Assembly: GCA_016234805.1 (NCBI GenBank)
Contig: JACRNU010000030.1
Coordinates: forward strand, 91,406 to 155,405
Origin: Elusimicrobiota bacterium
Lineage (GTDB): Bacteria > Elusimicrobiota > Elusimicrobia > UBA1565 > UBA9628
Length of the DNA stretch: 64,000 nucleotides
Reading direction: 5' to 3'
The notes beneath the pieces are model-generated. The model ran no database searches. It was not told the origin of the DNA and was given only the letters and a program-made list of their open reading frames with translations. The translations under genes were made by a program, and so were the position numbers. The first letter of the stretch is position 1; every line of letters begins with the position of its first letter. This document shows positions 16,283 to 25,288 of this stretch, one piece after another.

Positions 16283-17289
16283 TTCTGAAGCGGAGATTCG
16301 GGCTCGGGCATTGGGCCGCGGCCGGCAAGGCGGCCTTCTTGGCCGCGGCATGCGGCAGGCGGACGCCGCTGGCCGTGAGCTACCTCATCACCAACAGGTG
16401 CAACTCCTGCTGCGCCTATTGCGACCGGTGGAGGAAGGCAGGGCCTGAGCTGTCCACGGAACAGGTCTTCGAGCTCCTTTTGGGGCTCAGGCGGCTGGGG
16501 ACCCGGTTCCTCCAGATCACGGGAGGAGAGCCCTTCCTGCGCGAGGACCTCCCCGCGGTCGCGGCGAGGGCCAGGGAGCTCGGCATGCATGTCGGGGTCA
16601 ACACGAACGGCTCCCTCATCGAGGAGCGCGCCGAGGTCCTGAGCTGCCTGGACCATGTCTGCTTGAGCCTTGACGGACCTCCCGAGGTGCACGAGAAGAT
16701 CAGGCCCAGGGGTAGCCACGGGCGGGTGGAGAGGGCCGTCGAGTTCGTCAAGAGCCGGGGAGTCCCGGTCTCCCTGACAGCCACGCTGACCAAGTTCAAT
16801 ACGGACTGCGTGGACTATCTCCTGGACTTCGCCGCGGCAAGGGGAGTGCCCTTGTCGTTCCAGCCCGCGGACGTCCACGCCCTCTCCAGCCTCCGCGACA
16901 ACGAGACGGTTGCGGAAACGGAGCGGGTCCGGGCGGCCTTCGCGCTCCTCGCTGAGCGCAAGGAGCGGCACGACTGCCTCGAGAACGGACTCTTGGAGCT
17001 GGCTTACATGAGGAAGTGGCCGGAGCAGCAGGGGGTCGACTGCGCCGGAGCCAGGCTCTTCTGCCGCATCGAGAGCGACGGCGACGTCATGGTCTGTGGT
17101 CTAAAGGAGCAGGGGAGGAGCCATCCCAACATCCTCAGGGACGGCTTGGCAGCGGCCCTGTCCAGCGTGCCCCTTCCCGATTGCCGCGCGTGCTTCTGCT
17201 CCGCCAGGCTGAGGATGAACATCCTCTACAGCGCGTTCCGCCTCAACCGGCGGGTCCTCCTGGACTTGCTCAAGGGAGGAGGCTGCTGA
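16279..17289 (+). CDS. Radical SAM enzyme with SPASM-like C-terminal cysteines
   Basis: A 336-residue protein. The radical SAM cluster motif is in TNRCNSCCAYCDRW (CxxxCxxC, about residues 40-50), followed by LQITGGEPFLREDL and VNTNGSL. The C-terminal part (CAGARLFCRIESDGDVMVCG and CRACFCSARLRMN) carries the cysteine pattern of an auxiliary iron-sulfur domain of the SPASM/twitch type, common in enzymes that modify peptides. This is the second radical SAM gene of the cluster and sits less than 1 kb after the leader-like peptide, so it is a plausible maturase. A role in sugar modification is the alternative. Confidence 0.85.
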   Translation: MILKRRFGLGHWAAAGKAAFLAAACGRRTPLAVSYLITNRCNSCCAYCDRWRKAGPELSTEQVFELLLGLRRLGTRFLQITGGEPFLREDLPAVAARARELGMHVGVNTNGSLIEERAEVLSCLDHVCLSLDGPPEVHEKIRPRGSHGRVERAVEFVKSRGVPVSLTATLTKFNTDCVDYLLDFAAARGVPLSFQPADVHALSSLRDNETVAETERVRAAFALLAERKERHDCLENGLLELAYMRKWPEQQGVDCAGARLFCRIESDGDVMVCGLKEQGRSHPNILRDGLAAALSSVPLPDCRACFCSARLRMNILYSAFRLNRRVLLDLLKGGGC

Positions 17290-17292
17290 CGC

Positions 17293-18840
17293 ATGAGGGT
17301 GGCCCTGGTCTTCAATCCCTTCTCGTACAAGGTCCACGAGGAGAACCTTCGGGTCGTCCAGAAATACTTCGGCCTGTTCCCGCCCTTGTCCCTGGCCTGG
17401 GTGGCCGCCATGGTGCGGAAGGCGGGCCATGACGTCATCATCGTGGACTGCCGGACCCTGGACCTGTCCAAGCAGGACGCGGCGTCCATCCTGAAGAGGT
17501 GGCGGCCGGACGTCATCGGCGCCATGATGACGACCTACATGTTCCCGGAGACCCTCGGATGGCTGGCGTACCTGCGGTCCGAGCTCGAGTCCTGCGGCAT
17601 GAGGCCCAAAGTCCTCGTGGGCGGCTACAACCTGCGGGTCTATCCCCGGGAATCGGTAGGTCACCCTGAGATAGACTTCGGATGCCTCGAGCATGCCTAC
17701 CACACGGTTCCCGCCCTGCTCCGGGAGCTCGAGCGTCCCTATCCCGACCTCGAGTCCGTTCCCGGGCTGGTGTGGAAGAGGGGCGGCCGAGTCGTGATCA
17801 ACCCTCATCCCCAGGCCGTGGATTTCGACCTGTTCCCCAACCCGGCCAGGGACCTCCTGCCCAACGAGCTCTACGCGGAGTTCCCGACCCAGCGCAAGAA
17901 CTTCACGGTCATGGTGACCTCCCTGGGCTGTCCCCGCCGCTGCGCGTTCTGCGAGGCGGGAGGCACGCCCTACGCGCCGCGCAGCCCGAAGACCGTTCTC
18001 GACGAGATGCAGGAGTGCCGGGAGCGGCACGGCATCCGGGAGATCGACATCTTCGACTACGACTTCACGGCCGGCCGCCGGCGCGTCCTGGACATCTGCG
18101 CCGGGATCGCGGCGCGGAAGCTGGACGTGACCTGGGCCTGCCGGTCCCGGGTGGACAACATGGACGCCGGCCTCCTCGATGCCATGGCGCAAGCCGGGTG
18201 CAGGAGGATCTACTGGGGCATCGAGCACTCCAGCCAGGAGACCCTCGACAGCCTGGGCAAGGGCATCAGACTTTCGGCCGTCCGCGAGATGCTGACGCGG
18301 AGCAGGCGGGCCGGGATCCAGAACCTCGGGTTCTTCCTGGTGGGCGTGCCGGGCGAAACCGAGGCCTCGGTCGCGGCCACGGCCGCGTTCGCGCGGTCGC
18401 TGGACCTCGACTACGCCCAGTTCTCCAAGCTGTTGGCCAAGCCCGGGACCGGCCTGTGGCGCGACATGAAGCGCCGGGGCTGGAGGGACTACTGGGCCGA
18501 CTGGGTCGCGGGCAGGGAGATCGACCGGGAACTGCCCAGGCCGTGGCTGGACGGCCTCGACGGCGAGCGGCTCGACCGGGTCACGCACGACGCATATCTT
18601 AAGTTCGCGCTCCGGCCGGCCTTCCTCCTGCGGCACCTGCTGGCATGCCGGTCCATGGCTGAGGTACTGCGCAAGACCCTGGCCTTCTTCGACATGATGC
18701 TTGGAAAGCTCAGGCCCATGCGCCGGGGCGCCTTCCGCATCCACCACGAGAACCCGGCCGCTACCTTCCTGCGCCGCTGGTCCGTCGCGCGGCAAGGACG
18801 CGTTCCCGCGGGCGCCGCGGCCGGGGATGCTGATGCTTGA
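17293..18840 (+). CDS. B12-binding radical SAM enzyme
   Basis: A 515-residue protein. An N-terminal cobalamin-binding-like domain (FPPLSLAWVAAMVRKAGHDV, later VLVGGYNLR) is followed by the radical SAM motif in TSLGCPRRCAFCEAG (about residue 215), DIFDYDFTAGR, IYWGIEHSSQET and FFLVGVPGETEAS. The C-terminal ~130 residues are helical. Overall it resembles the BchE/MagE-like group, but no substrate can be named. It follows the SPASM radical SAM gene by 3 nt and overlaps the following membrane protein gene by 14 bp. Confidence 0.85.
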   Translation: MRVALVFNPFSYKVHEENLRVVQKYFGLFPPLSLAWVAAMVRKAGHDVIIVDCRTLDLSKQDAASILKRWRPDVIGAMMTTYMFPETLGWLAYLRSELESCGMRPKVLVGGYNLRVYPRESVGHPEIDFGCLEHAYHTVPALLRELERPYPDLESVPGLVWKRGGRVVINPHPQAVDFDLFPNPARDLLPNELYAEFPTQRKNFTVMVTSLGCPRRCAFCEAGGTPYAPRSPKTVLDEMQECRERHGIREIDIFDYDFTAGRRRVLDICAGIAARKLDVTWACRSRVDNMDAGLLDAMAQAGCRRIYWGIEHSSQETLDSLGKGIRLSAVREMLTRSRRAGIQNLGFFLVGVPGETEASVAATAAFARSLDLDYAQFSKLLAKPGTGLWRDMKRRGWRDYWADWVAGREIDRELPRPWLDGLDGERLDRVTHDAYLKFALRPAFLLRHLLACRSMAEVLRKTLAFFDMMLGKLRPMRRGAFRIHHENPAATFLRRWSVARQGRVPAGAAAGDADA

Positions 18841-20530
18841 GTGGCGCCGCCAGACCTGGCTCGTGTTCGCCGGGGTGCTGGCCGTCCATGCCGCGGCCAA
18901 CGCGGTCTGGCTCCGGCAGAACCGCGAGCGCTGCGCCGGCTTCCCGTTCCACCTGCGGCACTTCGTGCCCGCGATGGACCAGTACGGTGACCTCAAGAAA
19001 GGGACCCCGCTGCCCGTGTTCATCAAGACCCTCAACGAGGACGTGTGGCGGCCGGCGCCGCTGCATTCCTTCTGCACCGCAATTGGACTTCTGCTGTCCG
19101 GCAAGGACATCGTGCTGGTTACCTGGGTCTTGAACATGGTCTATCTCGCCATCGCCCTGCTGGGAGTGCTGGCCTTGGCCGGGGAGCTCGGCTATCCTCC
19201 GGAGGTCGGCATCAGCGCCATGGTCCTGCTCTCCCTCTACCCGGCGGTCTACGGCCTGAGCAGGCTCTACGGCGCTTTCGACTTCCAGGTCATGGCAGTC
19301 ATGCCGGCAGCGGTGTGGGCCGCGTTGAGGACCGACGGCTACGCCTCGCGGCGAGCCTGCCTGGTCTTGGCGGCCGGCGCCGCTGCCGGGCTTCTGCTCA
19401 AGGACACCTTCGCCGCCTATTTCCTGCCTGTGTTCCTGGCCACCGCGGCCGCGTCCCTGGCCAAATCCTTCGACAAGCGCAAGCTCGTCAACATGGGGCT
19501 CGTGGTCCTGGTGACCGGCGCCCTGGTCTTCTTCTATTACTCGGCCCCGGTGATCATGCGCAAGGGACTGACCGGGTTCCTTCACGAAGCTGCCGGGCCG
19601 TGGCACGAATTCAGGGCCTGGAAGGTCTACACGCTCGGCCTGTCCGAGACGCTCATGTCCCCGCCTTTCCTGCTGCTGTTCCTCTGCTCCCTGGCCTGGT
19701 TCCTTCTCCGGGAGAGGCGCGGTCCAGGCTTCTGGGCGATCTCGGCGTGGATATCCGCTCCCTGGGCCCTCATCTTCTTCATGCCCCATTTCAAGCAGCC
19801 GAGCTATTTCGTTCCCATCCTGCCCGCGGCTGCCATCGTGTCCGCGGCCGCGCTCTCCAGACTGCCCCGGGGTCCGGTCAGGGTCCTGCTGCCTGTTCTG
19901 GCAGGGGTGGGGATGATCCAGTTCCTGGCCTTCTCGTTCGGGGTGGGGGACGGGCTCGGCCGGCTCCGCCGGCTGCGCTTGCTGAGGCTGACCAACGGCT
20001 ACGAAATGACTTACTTCAAGCCTGATCCCGGGATCGTCTACCACAGAGGAGACGCCGTACCCTTCGACCTCTACAGGGCTGTCGCGGCCAGGGTCGCGGC
20101 CATGGGCCCTGGCCCGGGGATGAAGGAACGGGTCCTGGTCCTGCAGTCCCCGGGCGGGATACACGAATACCATCACGCTTACGACCTGCTGGACTTCCTT
20201 CACGGCTGGCGCTTCGAGACGACCGGCACCTTCGGAGGGATACTCCGGGGCGACTTCCTGGATGGGAGCTACGACAGGGTCATCGTCCCCATGAAGGATG
20301 GCTGGGACATCCGCCGCTATGTGGACGCGGTCTACGCCGATTCGATGTTCGTGGCCAGGGAGACGAATCCGAGCTGGACGCCGGAGTACAAGGCGTCCGT
20401 GGAGGCCGCCGACCCGGTGGGGCTCGCGGAGCGGCTGGAGCGCTTCTTGGCGCCCTTCACGGTCAAGGAGAGGCTCGGGACCGACGGAGAGTCCGACCTC
20501 TGGCTGTTCTCCAGGCCGGGGAGGTCCTGA
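18827..20530 (+). CDS. Polytopic GT-C-type membrane glycosyltransferase-like protein
   Basis: A 567-residue protein with about 9-10 hydrophobic segments in the first ~380 residues, including LVFAGVLAVHAAANAVWL, AIALLGVLALAG and MVLLSLYPAVYGLSRLYGA, and a soluble C-terminal part of ~180 residues. Topology and length suit the ArnT/PMT-like GT-C group that transfers sugars from polyprenyl phosphate on the outer face of the membrane. No canonical DD/DE motif is clear in the first loop, so assignment is by topology and context. The start at ATG 18827 gives a 14-bp overlap with the preceding gene. Confidence 0.6.
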   Translation: MLMLEWRRQTWLVFAGVLAVHAAANAVWLRQNRERCAGFPFHLRHFVPAMDQYGDLKKGTPLPVFIKTLNEDVWRPAPLHSFCTAIGLLLSGKDIVLVTWVLNMVYLAIALLGVLALAGELGYPPEVGISAMVLLSLYPAVYGLSRLYGAFDFQVMAVMPAAVWAALRTDGYASRRACLVLAAGAAAGLLLKDTFAAYFLPVFLATAAASLAKSFDKRKLVNMGLVVLVTGALVFFYYSAPVIMRKGLTGFLHEAAGPWHEFRAWKVYTLGLSETLMSPPFLLLFLCSLAWFLLRERRGPGFWAISAWISAPWALIFFMPHFKQPSYFVPILPAAAIVSAAALSRLPRGPVRVLLPVLAGVGMIQFLAFSFGVGDGLGRLRRLRLLRLTNGYEMTYFKPDPGIVYHRGDAVPFDLYRAVAARVAAMGPGPGMKERVLVLQSPGGIHEYHHAYDLLDFLHGWRFETTGTFGGILRGDFLDGSYDRVIVPMKDGWDIRRYVDAVYADSMFVARETNPSWTPEYKASVEAADPVGLAERLERFLAPFTVKERLGTDGESDLWLFSRPGRS

Positions 20531-20531
20531 G

Positions 20532-21785
20532 ATGGCCTCCGGCTCGCCCCAGCGGAGCGACCTCGTGCTCTGCCGCCTGGCCCTGGCAGGCGGGGCCATG
20601 CTCGCGGGCTTGCTGGCGTTCGAGACCGGCGCGAGGCTCTTCGTCGAGCATTCGGATCGGTGCTGGGGACTCCTCTGGGGCAGGGAGCTTCCGCCGCTCA
20701 GGTTTCCGGTCGGCCTAGAAGAAGGCGTTGTCGCCGGGCCCGGGCAACGTCAGGACATCGTGGTCAAAGGCCGGAGGATCGAGGCCGAGGACCTGTGGGG
20801 CGTCTTCGACAGGGACCCGGAGCTGGGTTACGCACCGAGGGAGAACGCGGCCTCTCCCAACGGCTGGTGGCGGTCGAACAACATCGGCGCCAGGTCCGGG
20901 AGCGGCACGGCCAAGGCCGTGCCGCCGGGCCGGCGGCGCGTGCTCGTGTTCGGGGACTCCTTCACCAACTGCAGCAGGGCGCCCCAGGAGGAGACCTGGC
21001 CCCACTTCCTGAACGCCGGGGTGGAAGGCGTGGAATTCGTCAACCTCGGGGTGGACGGCTACAGCATGGGGCAGTGCCTGCTGAGGTATGAGCGCGTCAG
21101 GGCAAGAGTCGACCACGACGCGGTCATGCTCGTCTTCGTTCCGACCGAGGATCCGTGGCGGGAGGTCAACGTCTACAGGGGGCTGGCCGGCTGGCAGGCC
21201 AGTCCGCCCATGCCGCGATTCGTCGTCAAGGACGGCGGCCTGGAGCTCGTCAAGAGCCCGTACCGGAGTTATGAGGATTTCAGGAAGGACAACAGCGGCC
21301 GGCTCAGCAGCCGCTTCATCGCCCACGAGCGGGCGTACGACAGGTTCTACTTCAGGACGAAGTACGAGTCCCCGCCGCTCGTCGGCGGGTCCATCCTGTA
21401 CAAACTGCTGGCCAGGGCTTGGTACCGCTCCCGGGAGATGCGTCTGGCGGAGGACATGATGCGCCCGGGTTCCGAGGCCGTGTCGATCAGCCTCGGGGTC
21501 ATCAGGAGGATGAAGGAGACCGCGGAGCGGGAAGGGGTGAGGTTCGTCCTAGTCTTCCTGCCCCAGCCGGAGGACATGGAGCGATACAGGAGCGACCTCG
21601 CATTCCGCGGACGCTACGACGGGATGGCCGCGGCCGCCGGCCGGGCCGGGGCGGCCCCCCTCGACCTGATGAAGGGCTTCCTGGAGGCGCGGCCGGAGAA
21701 GTTCGACAGGGGTTATGACGGCACTCACTACGGCCCGAAGGCCAACAAGCTCATCTCCGAGAGCCTGAGGAAGGTCTTCCCATGA
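20532..21785 (+). CDS. Membrane-anchored SGNH/GDSL-like hydrolase
   Basis: A 417-residue protein with one N-terminal hydrophobic segment (ALAGGAMLAGLLAF). A large extracytoplasmic part holds the GDSFTN block I nucleophile region (about residue 140) and DGTHYGPKANKLI near the C-terminus as the Asp/His block V. This is the layout of SGNH hydrolases that add or remove O-acyl groups on cell-surface glycans. It lies between a GT-C protein and a two-domain glycosyltransferase, overlapping the latter by 4 nt (ATGA), so it probably edits the same glycan. Confidence 0.72.
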   Translation: MASGSPQRSDLVLCRLALAGGAMLAGLLAFETGARLFVEHSDRCWGLLWGRELPPLRFPVGLEEGVVAGPGQRQDIVVKGRRIEAEDLWGVFDRDPELGYAPRENAASPNGWWRSNNIGARSGSGTAKAVPPGRRRVLVFGDSFTNCSRAPQEETWPHFLNAGVEGVEFVNLGVDGYSMGQCLLRYERVRARVDHDAVMLVFVPTEDPWREVNVYRGLAGWQASPPMPRFVVKDGGLELVKSPYRSYEDFRKDNSGRLSSRFIAHERAYDRFYFRTKYESPPLVGGSILYKLLARAWYRSREMRLAEDMMRPGSEAVSISLGVIRRMKETAEREGVRFVLVFLPQPEDMERYRSDLAFRGRYDGMAAAAGRAGAAPLDLMKGFLEARPEKFDRGYDGTHYGPKANKLISESLRKVFP

Positions 21786-23770
21786 CTGCCAAGCCGCGCT
21801 TCGTCGTATACGCCAGCAGCCTGGGCAACTCCTTCTTCGAGGAGATCCGGGACCTCCTGGCCTGCGGCTTGAGGGATCTCGGGCTTGACGCCGCTGTCGC
21901 GGACGAGACCAAGGGCTTCGCCCGGGACATGGACTGGCACATGGTCGTGGCGCCTCACGAGTTCTTCCTGATGGGCGCGGGCGTTCGCCTGAGGAAGGGG
22001 CCGCTGCCGGCCAACTTGGTCTTCTATGGGGCGGAGCAGCCTGGCAGCAGGTTCTATTCCCTGGCCCTCCAGCTTTTCCCCAGGGCTAGGGTTGTGTGGC
22101 ACCTGGACAGCCGGGCCGCGGCGCTCCTCGCGGGCCGCGGTCTGGAGTGCCGGCATGTGCCCTTGGGCTATAGCGCTGCGTTCCCTCTCTTCAAGCGCAG
22201 CCCTGAACTGGCCTGGCAGGACCGCGGCGTGTTCCTTGACCCGGCCTTGAGGCCCCGGCAAGGAAGCTGGGCACTCAAGGACCGGCCTATCGACGTCTTC
22301 TTCGCCGGGAGCCTGACCGACCGGCGCAGGGGCTTCTTCTCCCGGGCGGCTGCCTCGCTTTCCAGGCACAGGGCCTCCATTCACCTCGCGGACGAGCGGA
22401 ACCTCATCCGCGACGGTGCCCCTGGTATCCTGGACGGCCGGATGATGGCAGGCCTGGAGCAGCGCTCGAAGATCGTCCTGAACATCCACTCGAGCCAGGC
22501 GCTGTTCTTCGAATGGCACCGCGTGGCCGTGCACGGACTGGGTCAACGAGCCCTGATGGTCACGGAGCCGATGAACCCCGCTCCGCCGCTCAAGGCCGGT
22601 CGTGATTTCATCGAGGCGACCATGGGAGACATCCCCCGGTCGCTTGACTTTTACCTCGGCTCAGGCCGCGGCATGCGCCGGGCCCAGGAGATCGCGGACC
22701 AGGGATTCGAGACTTTCTCGAAATCCTGCCGCATGGCGGATTTCCTGCAGCCGGCGGTGGAGGCATTGCTCTCTTCGGGCGCGCGGCGCAAGCGGCTTGA
22801 GCCAAGACCTCCGCTGGAGGACCATGCCCCGGAGCGCAGGGTCAGCATCCGGCCCCCTGATCCCGGGGAGGCAGATGTCTTGGTCAAGCCAGGGCGGCAT
22901 GGCGCGGCTCCCAAGGTCACGGTGGCGGTGAGCCTCTTCAACTACCGCCGCTATCTGGCTGAGTGCCTCGACTCAGTGGCGCGCCAGACCCTGGCCGGCC
23001 TGGACCTCATCGTGGTGGACGATTCCTCGACCGATGGCTCGGCCGCGGCAGCCCGGCGCTGGCTGGGCCGCCATGGCCGCAGGTTCAGGCGCTGGACCCT
23101 GACGCGGCGCAAGGTGAACGCAGGCCTGTCAGCGGCCCGCAACGAAGCTTTCTCGCTGAGCCGCACGGCCTACGTGTTCGTCCTTGACGCGGACAACAGC
23201 ATCCTGCCTCCGTGCCTGGAGAGGCTCTCCAGGGCGCTGGACGCGACCAAGGCTGATTTCGCCTATTCCTATCTCAGCCGGTTCGGCGAGGAGGAAGGCC
23301 TTTCGAACGTCCGGGTCTGGGACCCGGCGCTCCTCAAGACCCGGGCGTATCTCGATGCCATGGCCCTGGTCCGGAAGGAGGCGTGGGAGAAAGTGGGAGG
23401 GTTCGACACTGCATTGAAGAAGGGCTGGGAGGATTACGACTTTTGGCTGAGGGTCGCCCGCAAGCGCGGCTGGGGCGTCCTGGTGCCCGAGGTGCTCGGC
23501 CGCTACCGGGTCCACTTGGCCTCCATGGTGCACCGGGACAGCGAGCCTCAGGCCGAGGTGCTCAAGCGGCTCTTCAATCGGGAGCACGGGGTGAAGATCG
23601 ACGAGGGTCGCGTGCCCCAGGATTTGGTGGCCGTCAATCTGTTCGGCAATGGGTGGCTGCCCATCCGGGTGGGGTCCCCGGAGGAGGCCCGCGGCGGCGC
23701 GCGGCAGGGGAAATACCTGGTCGCGGCGCTTTCCATCCTGCGCGACCTCAACCGGGACGTCCTGCCCTAG
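21782..23770 (+). CDS. Two-domain glycosyltransferase (GT-B-like N-terminus plus GT2)
   Basis: A 662-residue protein. Residues ~1-340 look like a CgeB/spore-protein-type GT-B domain (FYGAEQPGSRFYSLALQLF, IDVFFAGSLTDRR, KIVLNIHSSQ, RALMVTEPMNP). Residues ~375-600 are a GT2 domain (VTVAVSLFNYRRYLAECLDSV, LIVVDDSSTDGS, FVLDADNS, GWEDYDFWLRVARKRGWG). The protein could therefore add two sugars in succession. It is the last gene of the rightward operon; 18 nt separate it from the convergent metG. Confidence 0.82.
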   Translation: MTAKPRFVVYASSLGNSFFEEIRDLLACGLRDLGLDAAVADETKGFARDMDWHMVVAPHEFFLMGAGVRLRKGPLPANLVFYGAEQPGSRFYSLALQLFPRARVVWHLDSRAAALLAGRGLECRHVPLGYSAAFPLFKRSPELAWQDRGVFLDPALRPRQGSWALKDRPIDVFFAGSLTDRRRGFFSRAAASLSRHRASIHLADERNLIRDGAPGILDGRMMAGLEQRSKIVLNIHSSQALFFEWHRVAVHGLGQRALMVTEPMNPAPPLKAGRDFIEATMGDIPRSLDFYLGSGRGMRRAQEIADQGFETFSKSCRMADFLQPAVEALLSSGARRKRLEPRPPLEDHAPERRVSIRPPDPGEADVLVKPGRHGAAPKVTVAVSLFNYRRYLAECLDSVARQTLAGLDLIVVDDSSTDGSAAAARRWLGRHGRRFRRWTLTRRKVNAGLSAARNEAFSLSRTAYVFVLDADNSILPPCLERLSRALDATKADFAYSYLSRFGEEEGLSNVRVWDPALLKTRAYLDAMALVRKEAWEKVGGFDTALKKGWEDYDFWLRVARKRGWGVLVPEVLGRYRVHLASMVHRDSEPQAEVLKRLFNREHGVKIDEGRVPQDLVAVNLFGNGWLPIRVGSPEEARGGARQGKYLVAALSILRDLNRDVLP

Positions 23771-23788
23771 CGGGCTGCCGGCTTCGTC

Positions 23789-25288
23789 CTACTTTCTGGG
23801 GAACAGGGGCGGCCCTTTCTGGATCTTTTCCGCGAGCAGGCCGTCCGGGACCTGGCGCACCCCGAGCTGGGACTGCATCTTGGCCGCGGTCTGGGGCATG
23901 AAGGGCTCGATCCAGCCCGCGATGATGCGCAGCGAGATCACGAGGTCGAAGAGGATCTCCCGGGTCTTCTCCATGTCGGTCTTGGCCAGGGTCCAGGGCG
24001 CCGTGGTATTGACGTGGCCGTTGAGCCGTCCGACTCCGGCCCAAGCGATGCCGAGCGCGTCCGAGAAGGCCAGCTTCTTCATGGCCTCCCCGAAGGCCGC
24101 GGCCTCGGCCGCGAGCCGGGAGGCCTGGGGCGCTTTGGCCATGTCCGGCCTCTGAGGGAGCTGGCCTTCAAGGTACTTGTCCACCATCTGAAGCACGCGG
24201 CTCAAGAGGTTGCCCAGGTCATTGGCGAGGTCCGCGTTGTAGCGCTTGCGCATGGACTCCGGGGAGTAGTCGCCGTCGTTGCCGAACGGGACCTCCCGCA
24301 GGAGGAAGTAGCGGAACGCGTCCACTCCGTACTCCCGGGTGACGTCGCGGGGGTCCACGAAGTTGCCCAGGGACTTGCCCATCTTCTGCCCGGCAACGGT
24401 CCACCAGCCGTGCGCGAAGACCATGGCCGGCGGCTCGACCTTGAGCGCCAGGAGCATGGCGGGCCAGATCACGGCGTGGAAGCGGTAGATCTCCTTGCCG
24501 ACGATGTGGACGTCCGCGGGCCAGGCCTTGGCGAACATCTCCGGGTCGCGGCCCCAGCCAAGGGCGCTGATGTAGTTGATGAGCGCGTCGAACCATACAT
24601 AGACCGTGTGCCCCGGGTCGTTCGGGACGGGGATGCCCCATTTGACCTTGGTCCTGGAGATGGAGATGTCCTGCAGGCCCCCTTCCACGAAGCGGATGAT
24701 CTCGTTGGCGCGGTGAGCGGGGCTCAGAAAGGAGGACTTGGAGCGGTAGAGGTCGAGGAGGGGCATCTGGTACTTGGAGAGCTTGAAAAAATAGCTTTCC
24801 TCGGCCACCACCCGCAGGGGCTTGCCGCAGTCCGTGTTAGGGCAGGAGCGTTTGCCTTCTTTTTCCGGGGACTCGGTGGCCGTGAAGTATGTCTCGCAAG
24901 CCACGCAGTAGAAGCCTTCGTAGCGGCCCTTGTAGATGTCGCCGTTCTCCTGCAGGGCGGCGAAGACCTTCCGGACGCACTCCGAATGCCTGGGCTCGGT
25001 GGTGCGGATGAAGTCGTCGAAGCGGATGTCGAGGTGCGACCAGAGTTGGCGGAACTTGTCCGCATACTCGTCCGCCCAGGCCTGGGGCGAGACGCCCGCC
25101 GCGAGAGCGGCCTCTTCGATCTTGGAACCGTGCTCGTCCGTCCCGGTCAGCAGGAACGATTCGCGGCCCTGGGCTTTCATGTAGCGGTTGAGGACGTCGG
25201 CCGCGACCGTGCAGTAGGCGTGCCCGATGTGCGGGGCCGCGTTGACATAGTAGAGCGGGGTGGTGATATAGAACCTTTTTGGCTTCAT
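23789..25288 (-). CDS. metG: Methionyl-tRNA synthetase
   Basis: A 499-residue class I synthetase. HIGH is in NAAPHIGHAYC and the KMSKS motif appears as GQKMGKSLGN. The zinc-binding insertion has Cys pairs CVAC and CPNTDC. IYRFHAVIWPAML and WFDALINYISALGW are MetRS hallmarks. The C-terminal EMAP-like tRNA-binding domain of longer MetRS is absent. It overlaps holB by 4 nt and ends a leftward operon of prepilin genes, tmk and holB; tmk-holB-metG adjacency is common in bacteria. Confidence 0.96.
   Translation of the reverse strand: MKPKRFYITTPLYYVNAAPHIGHAYCTVAADVLNRYMKAQGRESFLLTGTDEHGSKIEEAALAAGVSPQAWADEYADKFRQLWSHLDIRFDDFIRTTEPRHSECVRKVFAALQENGDIYKGRYEGFYCVACETYFTATESPEKEGKRSCPNTDCGKPLRVVAEESYFFKLSKYQMPLLDLYRSKSSFLSPAHRANEIIRFVEGGLQDISISRTKVKWGIPVPNDPGHTVYVWFDALINYISALGWGRDPEMFAKAWPADVHIVGKEIYRFHAVIWPAMLLALKVEPPAMVFAHGWWTVAGQKMGKSLGNFVDPRDVTREYGVDAFRYFLLREVPFGNDGDYSPESMRKRYNADLANDLGNLLSRVLQMVDKYLEGQLPQRPDMAKAPQASRLAAEAAAFGEAMKKLAFSDALGIAWAGVGRLNGHVNTTAPWTLAKTDMEKTREILFDLVISLRIIAGWIEPFMPQTAAKMQSQLGVRQVPDGLLAEKIQKGPPLFPRK

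Noticed and set aside
17101-19137. A 678-codon minus-strand frame opposite radical SAM and GT-C genes
   Set aside because: No recognisable motif; explained by GC-rich codon bias of the true genes.
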